Source: Nitzschia putrida (lineage: Eukaryota; Bacillariophyta; Bacillariophyceae; Bacillariales; Bacillariaceae). From it: a stretch of 64,000 nucleotides of DNA. Positions 1 to 8,006 of this stretch are shown here, one piece after another. The notes beneath the pieces are model-generated. The model ran no database searches. It saw only the letters and a list, made by a program, of their open reading frames with translations, and was not told where the DNA came from. The position numbers and the translations under genes were made by a program. The stretch covers positions 1,426,001 to 1,490,000 of the forward strand of contig BLYE01000001.1 of NCBI GenBank assembly GCA_016586335.1, in the 5' to 3' direction. The number at the start of each line of letters is the position of its first letter. The first letter of the stretch is position 1.

Positions 1-1551
1 GAAAGTCATGTCAGTCCAGCAGGTGTTGAGTATGGATCTGCTAAATCGACGGCAGAAGAACTCCTTCGTGTTGGTCACATGTTCTCTTCCAATTCTGGAG
101 AAGATCCATCGAGAGGCATGGAATATGCCATTCTCGAGACCATGTTTGCCATGATTGCGCAAGCAAGTGATGATTCTGCCCTGAATCACGTTTTCCTCTC
201 ACGAGTGGTGTTGGAGCTTATTCGTCTGGAACCGTCGAGAATCTCACAGGCCTTGTTGTTGGCCATCACAAACCTCTTTCAAGACTACCTACCATCGCTT
301 GTGCCAGCTGCCCGCGAAAACTACAGTCGCTGGTTTGCCTTCCACTTGACCAACACGGACTACCAGTGGCACAGCGGCTATTGGCAACAGTGGGAACCTT
401 ATGTTGTTGCTGAAAAAGAGAATGTCCGCGGTGCCTTTGTCAAGCGTGCCCTCAACCTCATGGCAGAAAATGTCAGCGACCCTACTCCCATCGTAAAACA
501 TTGCTTCCGTAGCATTGCCCAATCGTTGGCGGTGGAACTCCTCGGACGCACTGCAGTTGTCTTGGAAGACTGTCCTGTGATGTCACTTGGAGATGAACTG
601 TACCAGAGGATGTGGTCTACCAAGGCCCCTGCTTCGCAAGTTTTGGAGTTCCTTTACAGTGACGAAGTTTCCAGTGTTGAAGGAATCAACTCCAAATATG
701 CGCGCACGGACATTCTTGCCAGAGTTATCCTGGAGCCCGCCAGGGTTCAGAACGAAGGCATGAAGGCCATATTGACAAGTGTTCAAGAGACTGGTGAAGC
801 ACCAGAGGACAAGTCGGCTTTGATCGGTGATCCTTTCTCAGAGATTGCTCAGTGCATTAAGGACTACAAAGAGACGATTGTTGGAGTCCTAGAGAAGGAA
901 GCCGAGGCTGGAGGTGATGGTTTGCCTGTTGCAGCATTCTTTCTACTCCGATTCGAAGCCCTGGCTTCATATGATTCGTCTCTCTTGGAAGAGTTGATTG
1001 CCATCCTTGTTCGACTTAATGTGGTGCCTGGACAAGCAGTCCTACGGTGGGCACTTCGTGACTTTGGTGAACAAGCACCTTCCACACCAATTCTATCCAA
1101 CTGGGCTGTGCACGCCAAGAACGCACTTCGAGAGAGTATTATGCTTGTTGTGAACGAAATGTCAATGGGTGGCATGATGACAGTCGATGACGGATCCAGC
1201 GGTTCATTGCTTCGAGATGTTGCGGCGGCGGTGGAGAAAACGTCAGGACTGCTTACGTACGCAGTGAAACAGGTATGCACTCTCTTGGAAACAACGAATA
1301 CGGGGGATAGCAAGAAGGTCACTTCCATCGAGGTTGCTTTGGTCGAGGGACTAAAATCCATGGTCTACGCGTATAATTTGATGGTTGTGACCTATGCGGT
1401 GAGCAAGGAAAGCCCAGATTCGCGTGTGATGGTGCGCGAGGTGGAAGGACTAATTGCAGCGTCGGAGGCTGCTCCTGTCACTTTGGCAGCGGCGTGCACA
1501 GGAGACTCGGTAGCACAAAAGCTGGTGAAGAAGAGTCTAGAACGGTTGTAG
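1..1551 (+). CDS. NCBP1: Nuclear cap-binding protein subunit 1 (CBP80), C-terminal part
   Basis: The frame is already open at base 1, so the 5' part of the gene lies outside the window and the first ATG seen (79) is internal. About 516 C-terminal residues are present. They are all-helical, as expected for the MIF4G-like domains of CBP80. The stretch with SRWFAFHLTN, YQW and FVKRALNLM matches the start of the second MIF4G-like domain (WFSHHLSNFQFRW in the human family member), and the later VVPGQAVLRWAL / ILSNWAVHAKN region resembles the third. CBP80 pairs with CBP20 on the m7G cap of nuclear transcripts and links capping to splicing, export and NMD. The gene runs tail-to-tail into the RED-like gene. 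The family call comes from recognised patterns, not a search. Confidence 0.8.
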   Translation, partial: ESHVSPAGVEYGSAKSTAEELLRVGHMFSSNSGEDPSRGMEYAILETMFAMIAQASDDSALNHVFLSRVVLELIRLEPSRISQALLLAITNLFQDYLPSLVPAARENYSRWFAFHLTNTDYQWHSGYWQQWEPYVVAEKENVRGAFVKRALNLMAENVSDPTPIVKHCFRSIAQSLAVELLGRTAVVLEDCPVMSLGDELYQRMWSTKAPASQVLEFLYSDEVSSVEGINSKYARTDILARVILEPARVQNEGMKAILTSVQETGEAPEDKSALIGDPFSEIAQCIKDYKETIVGVLEKEAEAGGDGLPVAAFFLLRFEALASYDSSLLEELIAILVRLNVVPGQAVLRWALRDFGEQAPSTPILSNWAVHAKNALRESIMLVVNEMSMGGMMTVDDGSSGSLLRDVAAAVEKTSGLLTYAVKQVCTLLETTNTGDSKKVTSIEVALVEGLKSMVYAYNLMVVTYAVSKESPDSRVMVREVEGLIAASEAAPVTLAAACTGDSVAQKLVKKSLERL

Positions 1552-1821
1552 AGTGTAGGATGAATTGTGATGACGTTGTTATTTCCCACTTTCCTTAGTG
1601 AAGTATTACCTCAGCCGTATCTATAGTTGGAATTGTATCACATGCAATACATCAAGTATGAGCAAATTCGTGTGGGTGTGGGCGCAGTGAGCAATAGTTG
1701 CTCTGACTTCACACGGTATATGTTGCTGGTACATCAACACCGCCAGCACCCCATTGTCTTTTCAACCAACACATTTGCTTCACGTCTTCCAATGACGCAC
1801 TCGCCGAGCTTGAAGAAATAT

Positions 1822-2901
1822 TCATTCTGTTGGACCCGAGGGAGGAACGTAATCATCTAAACCGCCAAAAATGTCATCATCATCGTCGTCGTCGTTCGTA
1901 GTGACTTGTTTGGTTGTGGCTTCCCCACTAGTGAATTCTCCTATCGTCTGCGTCACTTCTTGTGAACTCGGTTTGGGAGGGACATAGTCATCCAGTCCGG
2001 CAAAAATATCGTCATCGTCGTCTGGTGCAGGAGCATCTGGCTTGGCTTGCACCTCGTTGACGGACTTGACGGTAGGGGCGGGTGACGACTGGAGGACAGA
2101 TTTTGCCATCTGAGTCGCTTTCTTCTTGTTTTTTGAGAATGCCGTATCAATGGAATGCAATAACGCAGTATCCAGTACGGGAATGGGCCCGTGTTCTATC
2201 GCGTCGCTTGCCACCCCTGGGCGAGGTACCTCCCACGCCCGTGTTGGATCAGCTGTGTCTGCGAGCATGGTCATGACAAGGCGGGAATGTTGAATGTCTT
2301 GTCCCGGCCTCCCAAAGGGAACCTTTTCTACAAGTCTTGACTCCCAAGAGATCAGCTGTGAATAGAGAGTCAAATATTCTGCCAAGCCAGTGGGAATTGC
2401 TTCTACAGAGGAAGGATCGTCTAACAACGATGTGAGAACTTGTTTGGCGTGATCTGGAGTCGGTAACTCAGTGGTCGGTAGGTCTGGTGTTGTAGAAGTA
2501 TCTTGTTGTTGAAGTTGCTTCTTTGTTTGCCGAACCAAATTCAAATCCAACCCCTTTTGGTTTCCGAGTGCTTCGTCTGAGGGATCATCAGGTGGTTTCT
2601 CGGTTCCCAACTCCCTACGTTCTTTGGCTCTGTCCCTATACTTCGACACTTCCTCCTCGTCCCCATCCGGCTTGACCTTGACTTGCTGCGGACGAAAAAG
2701 CAGCTCTGATTTCTCCTTTTTGGGTGCCGGCTTTCGTTCATCGTCACTGTCGGAGGAATAGTCATCATCTCCACCCCCACCCCGCTTGCGTTTCTTCTTC
2801 TTGCGCTTGAACTCTGCTTCTACCGCTGCTCGGGCTATTTCTTTAGATCCCTTAACACCAGCACGGTCGCGGACCATTTTCTGGAAGTCTTGGTTGTTCA
2901 T
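1822..2901 (-). CDS. IK: RED/IK-like spliceosomal protein, short form
   Basis: The protein is about 359 aa from the ATG at 2901; the in-frame codons upstream look like 5' UTR. The N-terminal half carries the RED_N signature: MNNQDFQKMVRDR, a Lys/Arg-rich stretch, then SKYRDRAKERR followed by KGLDLNLV. RED (IK, SMU2 in plants) works with SMU1 in activation of the spliceosomal B complex. The C-terminus has two acidic motifs of the form DDDDIF-G-LDDYVPP, like the IGDYVP motif of animal RED, but the protein stops directly after the second. The RED_C domain found in animal and plant homologues is absent, and only 270 bases separate the stop from the CBP80 gene. It is divergent from the MFS gene with 199 bp between start codons. 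Confidence 0.85.
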   Translation of the reverse strand: MNNQDFQKMVRDRAGVKGSKEIARAAVEAEFKRKKKKRKRGGGGDDDYSSDSDDERKPAPKKEKSELLFRPQQVKVKPDGDEEEVSKYRDRAKERRELGTEKPPDDPSDEALGNQKGLDLNLVRQTKKQLQQQDTSTTPDLPTTELPTPDHAKQVLTSLLDDPSSVEAIPTGLAEYLTLYSQLISWESRLVEKVPFGRPGQDIQHSRLVMTMLADTADPTRAWEVPRPGVASDAIEHGPIPVLDTALLHSIDTAFSKNKKKATQMAKSVLQSSPAPTVKSVNEVQAKPDAPAPDDDDDIFAGLDDYVPPKPSSQEVTQTIGEFTSGEATTKQVTTNDDDDDDDIFGGLDDYVPPSGPTE

Positions 2902-3100
2902 TCTGGCTAGTGTTTGGTGTTTTGGTTCTTGGACAACACAACAAGCCAGCAAGTGCTACGGCATGGTGATCTCGGGATGTTGTGGTCGACCGTCGACGGC
3001 GATCGTTGAGTCGAAGGTGTCCAAACAAATGTGACGTCATCGCATTGGCTTCCCTTCCAAACGTCCCAAACCAGTTTTCTCGACAACCTCTTCCAAAGAC

Positions 3101-4945
3101 ATGATGAAGGAATATGACGACAGTCCCCCCAGTGACAAGATAACCAAAAAGAATGACTGGACGATTCCCTCTCCTCCAGATTTCTCACATCCTCGCTCCA
3201 AATTCCAAGGCTCGACGAGTTCTACGCCTCTGATTCCTGTTCGACAGCGACGAACAGCCATTGCCAAGTCCTTCTTCCCTCTTTCCCAGAGCTATCAGGA
3301 TGCATTGCCTACAACTCCACACACTCCAATTTCACCAATCTCTCCCACACGAGTCAGCGAAAGCCTAGATACATCCAATTCCATCATTGATGGAAGTCTT
3401 GTAGTGGACCAGTCTGTGATGTCTGCAAGGCCGACTGGCCTCACAGGATTCTTCTTTGGTTTCATGTACGAAGAGCCCATTGCAGAAACCTTGGACTCGG
3501 GTGCCGAAGAAACAACTACTGGCGGATCATTATGGAACCCACTCAACATGGCTCTCTGTGGGGTTTACTTGCTTACTTCCGCTGCAACTACAGTTCCTAT
3601 TCTCCTTATACCCACCATTGGCCAAGACTTGTTGACGGATCCCAGTGATGTTTCTGGCTTTGCATCAAGGGCAGCTTCGTCTGCCGTTCTAGGAACCGCT
3701 TTTGGGAAGTTTCTCAACGGGCCCGTGGGTGATGTATATGGGGCTCGCCGGACGTCTGTATTGTACTCTCTCTTTCTCGCTATTTCCTTGGTGGCCATGG
3801 CTGCCTGTAACAATGTCGAGTCCGTGACATGGGCTTGCTTCTTTATCGAATTCTTCCAGAGTGTCCAATGGCCGTGTATACTGATTACACTCGCCACTCA
3901 TTTCGGCCCCACACAGACTACATATTCTAATGCAAAATACTCCATGTACGAAGGAGGTATTTACATTGTTTCGATAGCTTCAAGATTCGGGACGCTCCTG
4001 GGAATACCTCTCTTTCTATCCTTTCTGCATCAAACCAACTGGAGAGTTGTCTGTCTTGTGGGAGCTTGGATTTCCGTGATTGCTACCTCTGTTGCATACT
4101 TGTTTACGGCCGATTCACCCCATCGCATCAATGAGCCACAAAATGCCTTGCATCCACGTTTGCTGCAGCAAATATCTCACGCAGACGTTTGTTCCAAACC
4201 GCGACAGTGCATCCGGCTAACGGGTCAGGTGATGGAAAGTATTCTCTTCACCAACTTGATTCCCTCTCTTTCTCATGTGCTCAAGAGTGGAACGTTCTGG
4301 ATTGTGGCGCTGGCGCATACGGGGTCCTCTATGATTCGCACGTCCGAACGAGTCTTGTCTTCCTACTACCGCGATACCTCCTTGGGCTTTCTGTCCGAAC
4401 AACAAGCTAGAAGTCTGTCCATATTCTCTTCCCTGGGTACAATCCTGGGTTTGGCTATCGTTGGCACTATCTTTGGGTACTCCAAGGAACGTCAACGCAA
4501 ACGACTCGTTTCCCGCTTGTATATGGTGGCCACGGGGGCTTGCTATGTGCTCGCTCTTCTAGCTGTGCCTCCTCTCTATACGGCAATGGATGCACCGGGG
4601 TTGGTGTTGTTCTTCCAGATTTTTTCCTCCTTTGCCATGGCGTTTGCTATTGCGGTTGTGTATTATCATATTCCTGGCTTGGTAGGGTCTTCCTTTGGGA
4701 ACCACAAGGGTTTGTTTGCAGCATATGTCGAGGGTGTGGCCTACGGACTCTCCTCGTTTGTTTGGAAGGTTGTGGCAACGTCTGTTGAATCCGGAGAAGG
4801 TGGTGGTGGCTGGGCGTATGGATGGGCGGCCGTCGCATTGCTACTGATTCCTTGTGCCATTCTCATGGTCGAATTCATGGAGCACTACTTTGTTCGACCA
4901 TCAGGGCGTCATCAGGGAACTTACGAGACGATCATTTTTGTATAG
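3101..4945 (+). CDS. Major facilitator superfamily transporter
   Basis: The protein has 614 aa in a single exon. A polar, Ser/Pro/Thr-rich N-terminal tail of about 130 residues precedes some 12 hydrophobic segments. GPVGDVYGARRT, after the second helix, fits MFS motif A (G-x-x-x-D-x-x-G-x-R-R). Residues around EFFQSVQWPC sit where the fourth helix is expected. The general shape resembles organophosphate/sugar-phosphate antiporter-type MFS proteins, but substrate and membrane cannot be read from the sequence. There is no obvious signal peptide, so a plastid location is not supported. ATG at 3101 is the first in-frame Met and is followed at once by a second ATG. Confidence 0.8.
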   Translation: MMKEYDDSPPSDKITKKNDWTIPSPPDFSHPRSKFQGSTSSTPLIPVRQRRTAIAKSFFPLSQSYQDALPTTPHTPISPISPTRVSESLDTSNSIIDGSLVVDQSVMSARPTGLTGFFFGFMYEEPIAETLDSGAEETTTGGSLWNPLNMALCGVYLLTSAATTVPILLIPTIGQDLLTDPSDVSGFASRAASSAVLGTAFGKFLNGPVGDVYGARRTSVLYSLFLAISLVAMAACNNVESVTWACFFIEFFQSVQWPCILITLATHFGPTQTTYSNAKYSMYEGGIYIVSIASRFGTLLGIPLFLSFLHQTNWRVVCLVGAWISVIATSVAYLFTADSPHRINEPQNALHPRLLQQISHADVCSKPRQCIRLTGQVMESILFTNLIPSLSHVLKSGTFWIVALAHTGSSMIRTSERVLSSYYRDTSLGFLSEQQARSLSIFSSLGTILGLAIVGTIFGYSKERQRKRLVSRLYMVATGACYVLALLAVPPLYTAMDAPGLVLFFQIFSSFAMAFAIAVVYYHIPGLVGSSFGNHKGLFAAYVEGVAYGLSSFVWKVVATSVESGEGGGGWAYGWAAVALLLIPCAILMVEFMEHYFVRPSGRHQGTYETIIFV

Positions 4946-5352
4946 AATAGAATGATACAACCCTAGCTACTGGCTAGTGGAAGGTGCGTTGTACCTCAAC
5001 AACAATTATAGGATTCTATATTCAATAAACTAGTCAGATGTACGCGTAGACCACAGCTCTGAATCGAAGGCGAACTAATTTCAGAGAGAATGCGATAATG
5101 TCTTGTTTCTACCTAACTGCATATTATGCAGTTCTAGTTTTTGCGGGTACCCGGACAGACTGCAGACAGGCAGGTGAGTGGTGCTACCACAACAGTCCGA
5201 CCGTCTCCCGCACACTTTGCAAGCCCGAAGACAAACTCCAAGATCCTTCGGTGACAACGCATGTCATTCACCGCCACCTCCTCTGTACATCCCATCTCGA
5301 CAGTTTGGCTACTACAGCAAGACTTCCACACAACCCAACTAACAACAACAAC
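4946..5352. other. Intergenic region
   Basis: This is the 3' region of the MFS gene and the likely 5' UTR of the next gene. It ends in a CAACAACAA-type stretch just before the ATG, common in 5' leaders here. An in-frame ATG at 5098 exists, but the residues it would add look like translated leader. Nothing else is recognised. Confidence 0.5.
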
Positions 5353-5814
5353 ATGCCAGAGAAAAAGCAAACAAGCTTCTTGAAACTTCTCGGAAAGTTC
5401 TTTTCCCCAAACTCAAAACCCACCGCAGAGACATTTCCAGAGCTCCCGGAAATGGTGATTTGGACACGATGCATTCTGGCAATTCTTCACTCTGTCTATG
5501 TTGGCCTATACTCTGTGCGTCCCGGTGGTGTGGATTTCCTTTTGGGTCTCAACTTGGTTGCCTTTGTTCCCATGACATTCTGCAACTTTTTCCTGGGAGT
5601 GGATCACGAATCCTACAATGACCAAATCTTGTTTGCTGGGCTAGTAAACAGCTTGGCACTCATGATGCTCATTTGGACCTACCTATACACTCTAGGTCAC
5701 GAGGAAGATGAAATGCTATTGGGCAAAGTTATTGCCAGTCTTGTCAACGAAACTATCATGGAGGATGGTACCGTTGTGGATGAGCCTTTGCCAGTTGCTG
5801 ATTCTGAATTCTAG
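5353..5814 (+). CDS. Small membrane protein with three predicted TM helices
   Basis: I do not recognise the family. From the ATG at 5353 (preceded by an ACAACAACAACA leader) it encodes 153 aa: a basic N-terminus (MPEKKQTSFLK), then three hydrophobic segments (about residues 35-57, 63-84 and 94-115), then an acidic C-terminal tail (GHEEDEMLL ... PLPVADSEF). The open frame continues upstream to an ATG at 5098, but those residues are Cys/His/Thr-rich and look non-coding. No catalytic motif is seen. Codon use and the clear hydrophobic pattern make it likely to be a real gene; the function is unknown. Confidence 0.6.
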   Translation: MPEKKQTSFLKLLGKFFSPNSKPTAETFPELPEMVIWTRCILAILHSVYVGLYSVRPGGVDFLLGLNLVAFVPMTFCNFFLGVDHESYNDQILFAGLVNSLALMMLIWTYLYTLGHEEDEMLLGKVIASLVNETIMEDGTVVDEPLPVADSEF

Positions 5815-6117
5815 GTGCTGTTAAATTTGTTTGCTGTTTTGGAGTTTGTCTTTTGCTATAGTAGTAACTTTTCGCGCAATCTAGGTAGCATTCTAGTGTT
5901 TGGATGCTCGTGTTGCTGTCTTCTGAGACTTGAATGAAATCAACTTATTGCGATGTATGATACCGTACGCCGTTCCTCTTGAACCATCAGTTTTCGGTCG
6001 GACGAGTCGACGCAAAGTGGTAGACTGTGGACCACCACACCAATTTTCCCAGTCTTTGGCAACATATCAATGAGGGAGACATTGCGGTCTTCCGAGACAA
6101 GAAACTAAGAAACAGAT
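5815..6117. other. Intergenic region
   Basis: This spacer lies between two same-strand genes. It contains a T-rich stretch after the stop codon at 5814 that may serve as the 3' end signal, and the upstream region of the CRT-like gene. No RNA gene or repeat was recognised. Confidence 0.4.
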
Positions 6118-7816
6118 ATGCTTCGACAAGCGCTGGACGATGCCGAGAGAGGGAGACATGAGCAAGCTGCAGCGGCTCAAATGCCTAGTGAAACTGACTC
6201 CTTGCTCCCTTCTAGCGCCACTGCCACACCACCATCCTACGCCACGAACGAACCTCAGGCTGAGGATGACGCTGACTTGCACTCGTCTGATGATGACGAA
6301 GAATATACAGTAGACGACTGGAACGATGACGAAGATATCATTGAGCGCCCTCCAACACTTCTTTCAAAGACCTGGACGGCGGTTAAGGCATGCTTCGCAA
6401 CTGTGGTGGATGTGGAGAACCTTTGGGATTCCCCTGGGTTGAACGAATCTCAGTATGTCTCCGGAAGGAAAAAGTATATTGTCTTTTTGTGGTTTTTTAT
6501 CCTTGCTGTTTCCTATGCATCAGAGCGATATACATTCAAACTTTTGGTAGATCGCTCAGGTCCCTTCCGACTCTTCGCAGTGGAAATGCTTACCTTTTCT
6601 CACGCTCTCATGATTGGCTTGGGGATGTTGGTCTCTGCCATTTCACGGAAAAATTTTGCAATGGAGCCACTTGGGATTCCTATTGTTGACGTGGGATGTA
6701 AGTGCGATCGCTCTGTGACCTTGCAAGAGCACCTAGTGTTTTTTCATTTCTGGGACTCTTTCTAACCACCCTTGCCCGTCTCCAAATGTAGTAATGGCGC
6801 TGCTGGACACCGTCCATCTGCTACTAGTTTTCCTTTCTGGTTATCACGTCGCCCCGACTTTAACCGTCATTCTTGTCCAGTTCACCCTTCCCCTAACGGC
6901 TATGTTAACACAATTTGTTCATCGGGATGGTTGTTTCAAACGATGCTGTGGAGGGAGTAACCGAGGTACGGGGGAAGGCTCACCAGAAGTACCTCCACCT
7001 CCTCCAGTTGTCCAGCAAGGCAGGTCACTGGCCGGTTGGGGAGGCCTATCGGTGGAGCACGTATTAGGGAGTGGCATCATTGCCCTTGCCGTGCTTCTCG
7101 CATTGAGTCCAGCGTTTTACACCATTTGGGATCCTGTCTTTTTCATTTATGCTGACACGATTCCAATACAGACTGCCTACAATACTTTATTGTTCGTGTC
7201 TGGCTGCATCCCGGCAGCTGCCTCTCAACTCTACAAGGAACACATTTTCCTGCAATACAAGCAACCAGTCCAACCTGACTTCCTCAATTTCATCCTGTCC
7301 TTGTTCCAGTTGATCTTCACCTCCATCATGTCCCCCCTTGTATACACACTTCTGGGGCTTTGTGCTGGCGACAACTGGCCTAGTCTCTATCCTTCCAGCG
7401 GTTTCAGTAAAAATGTTGTGGAAGGGTTTCAATGTTTCCTCGGGGTTCTTGACCAGGACCGGGCAGAGAACGGCTACATCGACAATGCTCAATGTCAATA
7501 CTGTATGGGTCTTGTACTGTTGCATTCTTTTTCTATTATTGCTGTTGGGGTGGCAGTCGATAAAATCATCAACGCGGGGGCAACCAAAGTTATGTACCGT
7601 GGGGTCAGTGCGGGCATCATTGTTGCCGTCATGAGCCTGTACATGTATGACATGAACATTCCCGACTTCAACTATGGTCCGGCGATTGACAGCTTGAACT
7701 TGGTGTGTGTAGTGTTGCTCATGGTGGGCGCTGAGGTTTATCACCGTGTCAGCATTGAGGATGCTACCTTCGAAACTGTTTACCCCGAGGTGGAGAACTA
7801 CTATGAAGATGGTTAA
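6118..7816 (+). CDS. CRT-like transporter (chloroquine-resistance-transporter-like)
   Basis: There are two exons, 6118-6697 and 6792-7816, with a 94-bp GT-AG intron (donor GTAAGT). The joined protein is about 534 aa. After an acidic cytosolic N-terminus of about 115 residues come roughly ten TM segments. The core has drug/metabolite-transporter features of the CRT-like family: YNTLLFVSGCIPAA followed by SQLYKEH corresponds to the conserved Y-N...S-x-x-P-x-A...YKE region, and a Cys-rich lumenal loop with CQYCMG precedes the last helices. Relatives are PfCRT (digestive vacuole) and plant CLTs (plastid glutathione transport). There is no signal peptide. The N-terminal ETDSLL fits the [DE]xxxL[LI] sorting motif, which favours a vacuolar membrane; this is inference. 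Confidence 0.8.
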
Positions 7817-8006
7817 CGAGCAAAGATGTTTACGGCTAATAGAACAACTGATTTCTGACACCAAACAACGTATTATCACAATTTAGGGGTCCATCTTAGC
7901 AATTAGACACTTCCTTTGAGCACAACGAATGGAAAACTCCATGCACACGACCACGGCCTATTGTGGTTCGTTCAATAAGCCAGTTTGGTTGTAGTAATGT
8001 GTATAT

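Noticed and set aside
864..1361. 165-codon open frame antisense to the CBP80 gene
   Set aside because: It is the reverse-frame shadow of a conserved coding region and shows no domain.
7187..7879. 230-codon open frame antisense to the CRT-like gene
   Set aside because: It mirrors exon 2 of a recognised transporter and has no features of its own.
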